Below are positions 21,291 through 63,479 of a stretch of DNA of 64,000 bases, piece by piece. The stretch is taken from assembly GCA_009760885.1 (NCBI GenBank), contig CM019701.1:34734697-34798696 (forward strand), read 5' to 3'. This DNA is from Achatina immaculata. Taxonomy: Eukaryota > Mollusca > Gastropoda > Stylommatophora > Achatinidae. The stretch's first letter is position 1; each line of letters starts with the position of its first letter. The notes beneath the pieces are model-generated. The model had not been told where the DNA came from. It saw only the letters and a program-made list of their open reading frames with translations, and searched no databases. A program made the position numbers and the translations under genes.

Positions 21291-24271
21291 CAATGTACGC
21301 TAACCAGGTCCTCCATGAGAAATTTTCTAAGCTGCTACAACCCACCCACCCCCCCCCCAAATCTGTTTTCATCCACCATTGACACCCCTCCTGCTTCCTG
21401 AAACTCTTCAAACAAGAAAAACCCAGCATGTTTTGGAGCTGGACCCTTCCCTCCCCCTCCCCAAAAGGCCTGACAGTAGCCTTCACTATATATATATATA
21501 TATGCAACTGTTTGAGTTCTAATGCCAAATAGTTGCTAAAGTAAAAACAATTCCCAGAAATATGTGACTGTTTCTGAGTTGATCCAACTCAATTTTGACA
21601 AAAACAAAAAAAATAAACAAACTCTCTGAGCTTAACAACTATTTCAAACAAACTTCCCTCTATCACTTGTGTTCAAGTGTGCAATAGTTGGAATATATCT
21701 GCTGTTTCTAGTTACTGCATGTGTGGTCTGCCATAGTTTATAAATGAGTTCTGCTTCATATTCAGTTTTTGCTACAGTTAGCTTCTTCATCATTCACTCA
21801 GATCATTGACACCAATCTCTCTCACAAATGTGACAGTTCATCTCAGAGTTTCAGCACCATAACAGAGGTTTTTGTGCTACAGTGATTAATGAGGATTCAA
21901 CCCAAATGATGCTTTTTTTGGGTCAAGTTTCTTTACTTCTATTTTCTGGGAAAAAAAAAAAAAAAATCTACTAGATGCATACATTTTTACATGACACTGT
22001 GTGTAACATGAATTTTGTAAAGGAAATTACAGCAGCAACAGCACTAGCAAAATCAGTAGTAGTAGCAGTTGTAACAGGAGGATGAATTATCTCCTGACAG
22101 ATTTGAAGTCTGATGGGGAACAGGTTCTACTGAAGATCCTTCCCTGACTTCTGTGTGTTACACTGTGACTGAAGGACAGCCAAGATGCTAATGGAAAACT
22201 GAGCCATAAGCTGTATAGCAAAAAAAAAAAAGTCAACAGGCAGGAGTAAAGACAGCCCAAAAAAAAAAGAGGGGGGAGAACAAGAAGTTAAGATGGCAAA
22301 TGGGTAAACAAAAACAGCAGAGAGAATTATGGACAAACAAATCAAGGAGAAACAAAGACAATAAGAAAAATGAATATTAATGTAACCGAAAAATGTAATA
22401 GAAAGAGTAAAGGTAACAGTAGACAAGGGAGGCAACAATGAAAATGACATGAATAAACGATGACAGATGATAACAGGAAAGAAAAAAAATGTAAGAATAT
22501 TCTGAAATTAAAAAATATGGCCACTGATCACTCCAAAGCTGAAAGACTAATGAGAAAATGAAGTCTGACTTGGTTTAACATAGGAGAGAAAATGATCAAA
22601 CCATAAAAGAACAACTTTTATTATACTTTTCTGTAACAAGATGTAAAAATTAACTTAAGCACTTAAGCCAGCAGGCTAAAACCTCAAAGATGAAAAAAAC
22701 ACTTACATGAATGAAATTTATTTTATCTTTATTATATCTGTAAGCAGCATCATATGTACACTCAGAATATCTGCTTTAAACAATTTATTAAAAACATAAC
22801 GTTTCACCATAAATGTCTGCTTTAGACAATTTATTGAAAACACAACATTTCACTGTAAGAGTATCAACATTATCACACTAATAACATGCTATCACAAAAG
22901 TGACAACAATCATTACAACTGCGGTGATGATGCTGACCTGTGATGATACGCTACATCACCAGCAGCCCTGTCTACAAATGAGAATAGTACTGAGAATCAA
23001 CAAAACAATAACGCTGGCAAAGATGTGGCTGATGATGCTAGAATAAACAAAACAACACATTCCAGCCTTCTCAAAAACAAGCTTGTCAAACAGCATAAAA
23101 CAACCACCCTGCTTACAAAATGTACACCAAATTGTATGAAACGCCTCCACCTCAAAATAAAAAGTGACAAATTAAGTCCAGTCAGTCTGTATACTCTAAT
23201 CTCAAGGAATTAAAATACTGAAATTTTAGTTGTTCAAGTGTGGGGCACTGACTCTCATTGTTAAGCAGAGAAGCAGCTTCAAGCTCTTTGACTTTCTGGA
23301 CATGACCAACTCAGTAAAGATCACTTTATACAAGCAAGGGTAAGCAATGAGTGCACATCTGCAGAATACCAGAAGACATTTATGTTCCATTTGTTATGAA
23401 TATATTGATACGACAAAGTTAATGGTGAACTGCCAAAAAAAAAAAAATACAGTCACTCTAATTTACAGGAGCCATGTACTTGGCAGTACATCTAAGTTTC
23501 TTAGTGTCAGTTGCATTCCACATTTGTTTTAGTCCAATTATAAAGTTTAAAGAAAAAAACCTAAAGAATACGTCTTGAAGATCAATTTTACAGCTTATTA
23601 TCTGAAAATATCTGCTGACGTCAATAATACCTTTAAATAATAAACTACACAAATAATATGTACAAGGTCAGTTTAGAAAAAAAAATTTCTTTCTCAGATA
23701 CTCAACTAACTTTGTGATTTCCTTGAAAAATATCATACTATCTTTTATGAAGAAAATATCAGATTCCTTTTATCCGTGTTTTTAAATGAAACATCCACGT
23801 AAGATACAAAAACTCAGATAAACAATAGTCAAGAACAAAAGTGCTCTAATATTTCTAATCTCATTCTCATGATCACTCAAAGTGATTTGACTTACACAAC
23901 GAACACCTTGTCAAGTAACACAATCACATATGCTGGAGAAACATTCACATCAGTTCTGTGATGGAGGAACACAAACATTCACAAGTATGAGTTTATGCTG
24001 GAGAATTCTTCACCATTAAATAAATGATCATAATTTTAATGACAATGTGATGACAATGTGTTCAGATGCCCACTTGATTGTAAGTCTGATACTATCGTTG
24101 TGTAGCTTTTCTCAGTGTTACAATCAATCTGAAATTACAATGAAAACAACTCATAGGAAATGTAAACTTCTACAGGTTAGATGACAATACAAAACACATT
24201 CTTGAATGTTTAGCATAACTGGTTGGTAACGAAATCTGATGCTTTATCAATATGGGAAAAAAGGTTAGGGT
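21291..24271. other. No gene seen; A-rich intergenic DNA
   Basis: Includes a C-rich patch at 21340-21360 resembling 14280, a short (TA)n at 21488-21502, poly-A runs, and a 48-bp unit present twice at about 22767-22860 (CTGCTTTARACAATTTATTR). The hydrophobic minus frames at 22127-22524 arise from A-rich plus-strand sequence. I see no splice-consistent exons. Confidence 0.4.
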
Positions 24272-24425
24272 GGAGGTGGGTTCTCAGATGAGCAAACAAC
24301 CCATCTCATGTGTGATCAGATAAAGGAGATGGACATATATCAGTCATGTGATGAAAAAAACAGAGAATCCCAAAACAAGCTATCAAGTGGAACACAACAG
24401 GCCAAAGAAAATGAGGTCGACTAAG
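24272..24425 (+). mobile_element. Family C LINE tail fragment
   Basis: The plus strand carries GGAGATGGACATATATCAGT followed by CATGTGATGA, then AAGCTATCAAGTGGAACACA. This matches the GHVMRR to KQAIKWN part of family C (compare 44960-45070). Both ends are missing. Confidence 0.7.
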
Positions 24426-24429
24426 TGAA

Positions 24430-27400
24430 ACGATGTTGACTTTGACTGTGACTTTCCGATTCCCAGGTTTTTCACTCCTTTTCCCTTGTGCCAGATAATG
24501 AAACGTGCAGGTCCTCTTCAGCTGTTCTACAATCTCCATACAGAATGCTTGTGATTGAGGAGTTTGGTGATATCAGGTTCTTCCGAAGGTCCTTCAATGC
24601 ACTGCAGTCCAGCTGATGGTATTTATCAATTTCTTCTTCTTGTCTGTTGCAGTGCATGCAGTATGGTGTGTGGTCAGCAGTCACTCTGTGTAAGTGCTTA
24701 TTGAGGGTGATGTGTCCTGTTCTCAACTTGAAAATTGCTTCTAAGGACTGTTATAGCCAGAGGTGGGGTATGGGATATGCTCTCCACTCCAATTAAATGT
24801 CTCCAAAGCGTGCGTCTCAAATTAGCCTCTGACAATCCAACTCTTGGCCTTCTCGTCGCGGAACTGTTTAAACTGACAGGAGAAGAGGCGAAAGGCAAAT
24901 ATCTGGCACCTGAAAACCAGACGTTCGGATAGATGAGAGTCATGGTTGGTAGCTCATCTAAGAGAAGGAAAACTCTGATTTAAAACCCGCTGCTGGCAAG
25001 ATTCTTCAGCTGCCGTGCATGGGTTGAAACTCCTCCCGGTCAATAAAGAAAAATGTGATTAGGACTGCCACGCGGCAGCGCCATGGAAAAGGTGAAGCAA
25101 AGGATTAAGTAAAGTAATCAGTAGTCTCGAGGTCATGGCTACTCAATCACGGCACCTCTGCTCTAGAGGCCAGCCACGTCCTATACACACCCATACTAAG
25201 GCAGATTGCCTAAACCGGCTTAACCCAGGGGTTAAACTAAAACACTGCTGGAGAGATTCTTCCATTTCACCCCTCCTCCCGGCCAATGAAGAAAATGCAG
25301 AAATGTAATTAGGGTTGCTGTGCGGCATCGCTGTGAAAAATGTGATGGAAAGGATAAATTGAAGTTTAATTGGTACGTTCAGTAGTCTCGCGGTGAGAGC
25401 TACTCATACCACGGCACATCTGCTCTAAAGGCCAGTAACGTCTTATATACACTCATTCTGGTGAAATATGCCTAAACTGACTTAACACAGGGGTGAAACT
25501 TGATGACTTCTCATGTCACGGTACCTCCGCTCTAGAGGTTGGTCATGTCCTAAATATGCCCATACTGGAAAATACACCTAAACTGGTTTAACCGGTGAAA
25601 CTTACTAGTGGTGAGGATTCGTCCTCCTGGACAAAAGCTCCGACCTGGTCACAACTAGGAAGGGTAACAGCCATGACCACAAAATGCTGAAGTCGGAGAC
25701 ACTGGACCAGTGCAGTCTAGATAGGCAACCACCTCTCATCCAACGGGGATATATGTGTATCCTAATCACGCTGAGGTTTACCAGTGAGAAAGTCCATCAC
25801 TGGACTGGATGGGCAACCACCTCTCACTCAGCGGGGATATACTGATATCCAAAACATGTCAAGGTTTTCCAGTGAGAAAGTCCAACTCTAAACTGGTGCA
25901 ACGAAAACCAGTGTCACGCAATCCCGCTTCTGTGACCCACCAAGAATAAAAGGTCCAAGCCCCGCGATACTCTGAACCATTGTTGTCCTCTCAGGAATCT
26001 CTTGTGCTCCTCTTGGTGACCACAGGACCTCTTGTCCCACCAAGGACCACAGGAGTAAATTTAGTAGGATCACAGGGCGGTCTTGGTGGTAAAAGCGAAC
26101 GAAAAAGAAGAAGAATCTGAAAATTGTGCATTGGTCTCTACAACATAAGCTACTGATGTGGTCTCCAGGGTTAGGCTTTGGCAGGTGTGTATATAGGGAT
26201 CTTCCTGTTGGATTACTGGTCCTGCTGTCCATCTACTGCTGCTTGCAGTTGTTGTGTATAATGTGTTTAGCTGTTCTCATGTTGGTGGAGATGTGGGGCT
26301 GTGACATGGTGGCTCCATTCTTTGCCAGTCTGTCAACACGTTCATTTCCTCTGATATCTATGTGCCCTGGTATCCACTGTAGGGTGGTCTTGATGTCATA
26401 GGAGACGAGTTGGTTTATTGCACTGAGTATGTCAGTTGTAATGTGATCAGCTGACGGTATCCAGTTTTCAAGGACCTGGAGAGCAGACTGGGAGTCTGAG
26501 AAAATAACAAGGTTTCTTTTGGGTGAGAGGCACCGCTTTTGTATTTGGTGGTGGTGGCTGCCAGGAAGGACTGCTAATATGCCTGCATTATAACTGAAGC
26601 ATCAAGATCCACAAGGAGCATAAATGTGGCTTCTTGTCTTGTCTGGAAACATTATAAGCTGAATGCTGACCCATCAGTGTATACATGAATCCAGTCCTTG
26701 GGGTAGGATTCTGTGGTCTCCAGTGCACACAGTTTTAGGGTGTTGGGATCTGATGATCTGTTCACTAATTTGTTCTTGAATCTGGTGTTAGTTTGTGTTT
26801 GGTGGGATGTCTGGTACTCTTCTAAGTTCTCTATCTTCAGGGAGTTTGTGTCTTATGTTTAACTGTTCTGCTATGTGCACTGGAGTTTTCAGTTTCAGTC
26901 TATTATTATGCTTCCATTTATCAACCACTGTTATGTTAGGATGGTCTGGGGGCATGCGTTTATATATTTCTACTGCCTCAATGGTTAACTTTTCGCGTCT
27001 TATATCTAATTGCTCTAAGTTTGCATTAATTTCACATGCATCTATGGGTGTTGATCTCATTGCCCCACAAATGAAATGAAGGGCTTGGTTCTGGATTCAT
27101 CTACTTTTGTACAAGAGCTCTCTGATGCTGTGACCTACAGGGGGAGACTGTAATCTATTACAGATCTAACATATCCTGTGTACAGTTGTCTGAGTGTTGC
27201 TTTGTCAGCACCCCAGGATGCACCTGCAAGTCACTTGAGTAAGTTTAGTCTTTAAAGTTCAATTTTCTGTCTAGTTTCACACCAAGGTATGGAGGATTTT
27301 TTTCTTTCATGATCTGAGCACCATCAATAGTTATTTTCAGTTCACTCTTTGCTAGTTTGTTGGTAAGAGTGAAGACTGCATATGCAGTTTTACTAACATT

Positions 27401-27560
27401 GATCTTCAACTTCCAGAAATTGCAACAGGCTGATATGCTGAGGAGGGCTCTATTAAGTCTCTCAGCAACCAGCTGCAGGTCTGTTAACAATAACAAATAG
27501 TGTTGATTGCTACATGTTTCTGGGCTACAGGAGTAGGTCAGAGTTTTTTTAAGCAATCAA
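24430..27560 (-). mobile_element. RNase-H LINE (I/Nimb-like, type N1), RT to 3' end, split by a 1.38-kb insertion
   Basis: Minus-strand order from 27560: RT C-terminal part (LKINVSKTAYAVFTLTNK, then PPYLGVKLDRKLNFKD), a connector (RMPPDHPNITVVDKWKH), RNase H (WIHVYTDGSA near 26690, then LQWIPGHIDIRGNERVDRLA), an interruption at 24738-26117, then RTGHITLNKHLHRV and the C-terminal zinc knuckle YCMHCNRQEEEIDKYHQLDC. This is the usual RT, RNase H, CCHC order of the I group. Many stops and frameshifts make it inactive. A second N1 tail lies at 36490-36960. Confidence 0.85.
24738..26117 (+). mobile_element. 1.38-kb non-coding retroposon, copy 1, with 9-nt TSD
   Basis: Collinear with 45304-46680 (copy 2). 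It is flanked by TGAAAATTG at 24729-24737 and 26118-26126. No convincing ORF. Internally it contains about three diverged repeats (ACGGCACCTCTGCTCTAGAG, then CCTAAACCGGCTTAACCCAG) and two copies of a segment ending GAGAAAGTCCA. The 3' end GCGAACGAAAAAGAAGAAGA matches the 3' end of the N2 LINEs (GCGAACGAAGAAGAAG at 62427 region), implying mobilisation by that LINE. It splits the N1 LINE exactly between codons of its RTGH segment. Confidence 0.85.
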
Positions 27561-27789
27561 GATCTGATGTTCCCTGTTTCACAAAGACTATGTTAAGATA
27601 AGTGTGTTCTTAACACAGTTGTTATTTCCCCCCCCCCTTTATTTCCTGGGACATAAATGATCACCAGTGGTAGGGTTGGTGTGTGTACTGGATAGTACCG
27701 CACTGTGAAGCTACCTTCAGCTTTCTGAAGAGCATGGATCCTATTTGGTTATGGCTCCACGAGTCTGCTTGTGTACGCCAGTGCAGGGC

Positions 27790-28060
27790 ATATCCCGTGG
27801 ACAGAAAAGATAACAAATGAAGAAGTGCTAAACCAGCTAGAAGTGAAAAAGAAATATTGAAAATCATAAAAACAAGACAACTAAGATGCTCTGGGCATGT
27901 CAATAGACATAATACTATGCTGAAGACCCTTCTTGATGGCAAGATCAAAGGGAAGAGAACAACAACAAAGATGGGTGGACAATATCAAGAGATGGACAGG
28001 AACCAGCTCGGTCAAGTGCACTACAAACACAAAAAAAAAAAAAAAAAGCGCACTGGGGTT
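27790..28060 (+). mobile_element. LINE tail, family E
   Basis: The plus frame reads KITNEEVLNQLEVKKEI, IIKTRQLRCSGHVNRHN, LLDGKIKGKRTTTKM, followed by a poly-A run. The GHV..., G.I.G.R pattern is the C-terminal tail of RTE/L1-like LINEs. Short degenerate fragment. Confidence 0.7.
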
Positions 28061-28304
28061 TCACTGCTGCCAACCCTCTATAGGGAAATAGCAAATGATG
28101 ATAATGAAATGCTCACACAACATGCTGACATGAGAGACTTATCAGTAAATGCCAGCAACATGAGGACATGATGATCCTCACATTATTTACCAGCCTGAAA
28201 TCATACAGTCTGTTTCAATGATAAGAAATTAAGATGGGATTTTGCCTAGTATAATACTGAGATCCTAGCAACAAAGCAGGCTTCTCTAAACTGTTACATC
28301 TTAC

Positions 28305-28860
28305 ATCCATCCTGTGCCGCTGAACACCACATAGGGCTCACATGGTAGTTTGCCAAGTTTTCCTGTCCTCAGTGAGCTTTTCAACCTCATCAAGGGATTT
28401 TATGCCCACTAATTTGGTCTCTCTTAACAGAGTTAGAGTTTCATGTGGTCGACCTCTTTTTCCTTTGGTCTGTTGTGATCCACCTGATAGCTTTTTTGGG
28501 GATTCTCTCTGTGTTTCTTCTCATCACATGACCAACATAAGTCCATCTCCTTTTTCTGATCACCCATGAGACAGGTTGTTGTTCTCTCACCTGGCTTATC
28601 TTGAATTCGTTCCACTTTATACTGAGTATTTTCCTTAGGCATTTGTTTTCAAAAGAATCTAATTTATTGTTTATTTCTTCAATTGTTTTCCAGCTTTTGT
28701 GTGCATAAATGAAGGTGGATATTACATTTGAATTGAAAAAATAACCTTAGCTTGATTTTTGTGCTTATAACTTTCGAGTGCCACTTATTCTCAAGATTCT
28801 TGAAGGTCAATGCTGCTTTTGAAATTCTAACTTCCTTTCTGGTGTTACTGCTACATGGCT
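28305..28860 (-). mobile_element. Family C LINE, end of RT plus tail
   Basis: Closely parallels 17778-18437: CLRKILSIKWNEFKI region near 28640, QKKEMDLCWSCDEKK frame-shifted tail, GRPHETL, and the 3' terminus at about 28305. It lies immediately downstream of the SDHA stop, so the SDHA 3' UTR may end inside it. AATAAA on the minus strand occurs at 28668-28663 and 28675-28670. Confidence 0.75.
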
Positions 28861-28998
28861 AATCTTAAAACCCAGCTTTTGAACACCAACAGTTTTTGGG
28901 TAAAAGTATGTATAAAACTAAATATATAAATATACACAAAGCCACTGCAGTTAAGGTGTGATAACAACTGTTCTACAAACTGACATGTATACTCACTG

Positions 28999-59938
<30,940 letters not shown>

Positions 59939-59966
59939 GTTACTTTCGCGAAGAAATGTAAATCCA

Positions 59967-59978
59967 TGCGCATGCGCA
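59967..59978. promoter_or_regulatory. NRF-1-type palindrome TGCGCATGCGCA next to the SDHA start
   Basis: A perfect 12-bp palindrome matching the NRF-1 (alpha-PAL/Ewg family) consensus YGCGCAYGCGCR, 29 nt upstream of the ATG. NRF-1 activates nuclear genes for respiratory-chain proteins, so the site fits the gene. Its position suggests it lies in the core promoter or 5' UTR. Confidence 0.72.
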
Positions 59979-60024
59979 AATGTCGTTACAAAACTTAATA
60001 CTAAGTGTGCTAAATTGTCAAAAA

Positions 60025-60158
60025 TGTTAAGAGAGGCCAAATTAGTAGGCATAAAATCCCTTGATGAGGTTGAAGTGCTCACCGAAAGCAGTAAAACGTG
60101 GCGAACTACCATGCGAGCTCTACGTAACGTTTAACGGCATTGGAAGGATGTAAGATAT
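60025..60158 (+). mobile_element. Family C LINE tail in the SDHA upstream region
   Basis: Plus frame: REAKLVGIKSLDEVEVLTES, KTWRTTMRALRNV, then the 3' terminus GTTTAACGGCATTGGAAGGA. It begins about 87 bp upstream of the SDHA ATG, antisense to the gene. Confidence 0.87.
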
Positions 60159-60229
60159 ATAAAACTCACATACAACAGTCATAATGCCACCCGTCCATAG
60201 CCAATGCGTACGGTTCAGTACCACACCAG

Positions 60230-61024
60230 ATGATATGGCTAGCACTAGACATGTATCATGTGCCAAAAGAAATCACGAAGATGGTGAAAATGTACTTCAT
60301 ATGGTTCCTCGTGAGATTTGGAACATCAGGATATATTGCAAGATGGATTGAGCTCCAGGTAGGAATTGCAATGGGCTGTACAATATCTCCCATACTGTTC
60401 GTACTAGCCATGCAAGTAATCTTGAAAGCAGCAGAAGCCCCAAAGTTCAGAAATGGATGTCATATGCCACCACTAAAAGCATTCATGGAATACACAACAG
60501 TAATAACAACCAATGAAGCACAGGCACGAAAGATGTTAGAGCGTTTGGATAGCCGTATTATATGGTGCCGCATGAGCTTCAAGCCAAAGAAGTCAAGAAG
60601 TATGTCACTCAGAAAGGGGAAAGTGATAGAAAGATCGTATATAGTGACAGATCAAATAATCCCAACTGTAGGGGAAGAGCCAGTGAAGAGCCTTGGTAGA
60701 GTATATGATGCTTCCATAAAAGACTCAAATGCGGTGAAGCAGGTCATAGAAATGGCACAGAATGGACTGAGCATCATAGACAAAAGCAGGCTACTGGGGA
60801 AGTTCAAAATATGGTGCCTCCAGTTCATGCTGATTCCAAAACTGATGTGGCCACTACTCATTTACGAAGTAAGTACCAACACAGTAAAGGCAGTCGAAAG
60901 AAAGATAAATAAATCCATAAGAAAGTGCCTGGGTGTACCACCAGGACTAACTGATGTGGCACTGTACTGCAAGAAGAGCAAACTGCAGCTACAATTCAGA
61001 TCTGTGGTCGAAAATACAAGGTAG
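60230..61024 (+). pseudogene. R2-like LINE reverse transcriptase, catalytic box mutated
   Basis: 264 open codons: ELQVGIAMGCTISPILFVLA (motif B), AFMEYTTVITT at the catalytic box, where relatives have a DD pair (FMDD), RMSFKPKKSRSMSLRKGKV, PVKSLGRVYDASIKDS, LLGKFKIWCLQFMLIPKLMW, PLLIYEVS and KCLGVPPGLTDVALYCKKSK. The frame stops at 61022 and the match continues in another frame (KTRLAMMLQESTDPVVREV, LKTGRKWRG). With the Asp pair replaced by Glu-Tyr the enzyme should be inactive. Confidence 0.85.
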
Positions 61025-61506
61025 GAAAGACAAGGCTTGCAATGATGCTACAAGAATCTACAGACCCAGTAGTACGAGAAGTGCAGCCAACACTTAAAAC
61101 TGGACGAAAGTGGAGAGGAAGTGACCATAGTCAGGGAAACTCGGGAGCTGAAAGAAGTAATAGGATACACCCAGACCAACAGAAGGAGATTCGGTCATAG
61201 TGAAATCAAATGGTGGTCAAAGGCCTCCTGTAAGGAAAGAAGGATATGATCACCAGCGAAGTAAGGAATTCAGAGGATGATAAGCGGGTCCAGAAGAATG
61301 AATGAATGAATAATCTTTATTTTTCAAGGGTAAAGATTTGGGCATGCAGGCCCGTCTCAGGTACAGCAAGGTCAGTGGACAACATGGGAGGAAGTCCTGC
61401 AGAGATCATTAACATGAAATGACATTTGGAAAATGGCACCCTTGAGACTTAGCTTCATCATCAAAGCTACATATGACCTTCTGCCTACAGGCTCCAACCT
61501 ATACAA

Positions 61507-62184
61507 ATGGGGTTTACAGAAGACACAAATTGCCCTCTCTACAACGAAAGGCAATCATTGGAACATGTGCTGTCAGCATGCAGAGTATCATTAGGTCAAG
61601 GATGCTACACCTGGCGGCACAACAGAGTGCTGCAGGAACTAGTAGCCATTGTAGACAGGACAACAGATAAAGCAAATAACAGCAAAAGAGTTGAGATCCC
61701 ACGTAAATACTTCATAGGCGCTGGTACGACATCGAATATTGAAATCAGGGACATTCCCTTACCATCACTGCTAGATAGTGGAAATGACTGGGATGTGATA
61801 GCGGACCTACCAGGAAGAAGAAAATACCCGACTGCCATTAAGAACACAGGAATGCGTACATACATTGTAGTGTACTCCATAGAAAAACAGGAACTAATAA
61901 TGATTGAGCTTACGGTTCCGTACGAAACAAGAATAGAGGAGCAACATCTATTCAAATGTGAGAAGTACAATGACCTGGTCAAGCAAATCAGGCAAGTGGC
62001 AGGAGTCAGGGCAAGAGTAATAGCTGTAGAAGTGGGAGCGAGAGGATTCGTAGCAACATCAGCATACGACCTATGTAAGCAACTGGGCATAAAGGGACAA
62101 GCAAGAGCGAGGGTATTGAAAAGCCTTTCAGAAACAGCAGAAAAGGCTTCATGTTGGCTGTGGAGTATGGAAAACAAGCATTGA
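61507..62184 (+). pseudogene. R2-like LINE C-terminal zinc knuckle and restriction-like endonuclease, degenerate
   Basis: 225 open codons: CPLYNERQSLEHVLSAC (knuckle with the second Cys replaced by Tyr), YTWRHNRVLQELVAI, GMRTYIVVYSIEKQELIMIE, LTVPYETRIEEQ and AEKASCWLWSMENKH. In relatives known to me the endonuclease core reads RPDxV...ELTVPxE; here the PD is TY, so a catalytic acidic residue is lost. Confidence 0.82.
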
Positions 62185-62426
62185 GAACATAAATAATTTT
62201 GCTTGTCGCGGCCAATACCAGTCCTTCGTGGCTAAATCGCTTAAGACGCATGTCAAAAGTGCAGTGCCAACTCAATCCCGGGACAAAAAGCAACGACTCA
62301 CAAGACGTCTGGGAGTCATGACCCAGAGGGGCCCACCCCCCTTAGAGTGTCAGGAGTTTAATAGGGCCGAGACACTTGTCTGAAGGGGTGGGGGTAATTC
62401 CTCTGATGATCTGAAGCAGTTGTGTT

Positions 62427-62987
62427 TCTTCTTCTTCGTTCGCACTGTCTGTCTATATATGCAGTCCTGTCTCTTGGATAAATTTCACTGTTTTGTTTTT
62501 TTTTTTGTAATTCATGTATGGAACCGTAGAGCTTATCTTCTTTACTGGTTTCACTGGGCCAGTAATTACTTCTCAGTGTCTCGTAATTGGTGCAGTTTTG
62601 GAGGATATGATCCACCGTTTGGGGCACCTGGGCACATGTACAAAGAGTGGTATTACCAACTTTAACTTTGTATACATATGACTTGGAGTCGACTGTGTCC
62701 TGTTCGGAGACGGAAAATGGTGACTTGTTCCTTTCTGTTTAGCATGTGATAGTCATCATGTGGTGGTGTTTGTGGCTTCCTGTAGGTTTTTATCATGCTT
62801 TTCTTCTGATTATAGGTGATTGGTACGTCTGGCTGCTCCATTTCAGTGCCCTCTTTGGCCAGACAGTCAGCTTTCTCATTGCCTGGTATCCCACAGTGGG
62901 AGGGAATCCACTGCAAGGTGACTCCATGTTGTAAGCCAATTTTTGACAATGCATCTTTAAGGTCTGGTAGTTTGTTGCATTGAAGAG
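62427..62987 (-). mobile_element. RNase-H LINE, type N2, 5'-truncated, exact 12-nt TSD
   Basis: AGCAGTTGTGTT at 62415-62426 and 62988-62999. Minus frame: KIGLQHGVTLQWIPSHCGIP, GNEKADCLAKEGTEMEQPDV, ITYNQKKSMIKTYRKPQTPP, then IFRLRTGHSRLQ; later VDHILQNCTNYETLRSNYW (zinc knuckle region) and 3' end CAGTGCGAACGAAGAAGAAG. This copy shows the full RNase H end that is damaged at 18449-19336. Confidence 0.92.
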
Positions 62988-62999
62988 AGCAGTTGTGTT

Positions 63000-63479
63000 G
63001 TTGTTCCGCTCTCTATAGTAGAGAGTTTCCTGCATGAAACGCTGGCCTTAGATGGAGAGGGGTGTTAATTCTCTCACTATCTAAAGAGTTGTGTTGTTGT
63101 TTCGCTCTCTCCTGTCTATTGACAAGCGAACCTGTCCAATATTTTATGGTGCGCTGCGATAAAATGACTGAGAAAAAGGAAGTTGTTGAGAACAACTAAT
63201 AATCAGCGTCTTAGTGTTCTACCTCGTATGTAGATAACAACGCATAATGTTATACCTCGTATATAGCTTCCCCCCCCCCCACACACACAAAAGTAATTAT
63301 ATGTAAGTACAGTGCAATGCCCATTGTCAGTATGTAAATTATATAAACAAATGTATTGCTGACATTTTTTAAAAATCTAATTTCAGATTTTTCGCTACAA
63401 GAGATCCTCTTTTACAGTGGCATGTCACCGTCAATGACGAGACAGACAAGTTGACACATGAAAGTGCAGAACTATTCAG
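63000..63479. other. No gene seen
   Basis: Contains TCTCTCYTGTCTATTGACAAG-type short repeats (GTTGTGTTGTTGTTYCGCTC twice, near 62991 and 63090) and a C10 plus (CA)n patch at 63270-63290. Confidence 0.45.

Larger units (their letters stand above)
60190..62390 (+). mobile_element. R2-like LINE with restriction-like endonuclease domain, 5'-truncated
   Basis: Begins inside the RT at NAYGSVPHQMIWLALDMYHV (about 60208) and runs through the C-terminal endonuclease to a 3' UTR shared with 3888-4345. Details in the two following entries. Between them (61021-61506) the frame is broken and contains a foreign patch at about 61290-61365 (GAATGAATGAATAATCTTTA then TTTTTCAAGGGTAAAG) that looks like an inserted short repeat. 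Confidence 0.85.

Noticed and set aside
22127..22524. Hydrophobic minus-strand frames resembling membrane proteins
   Set aside because: Produced by A-rich plus-strand DNA; the two overlapping frames are both equally hydrophobic and lack splice or start context.
61605..62293. Minus-strand frames of 190 and 95 codons
   Set aside because: Antisense shadows of the R2-like LINE C-terminal domain.
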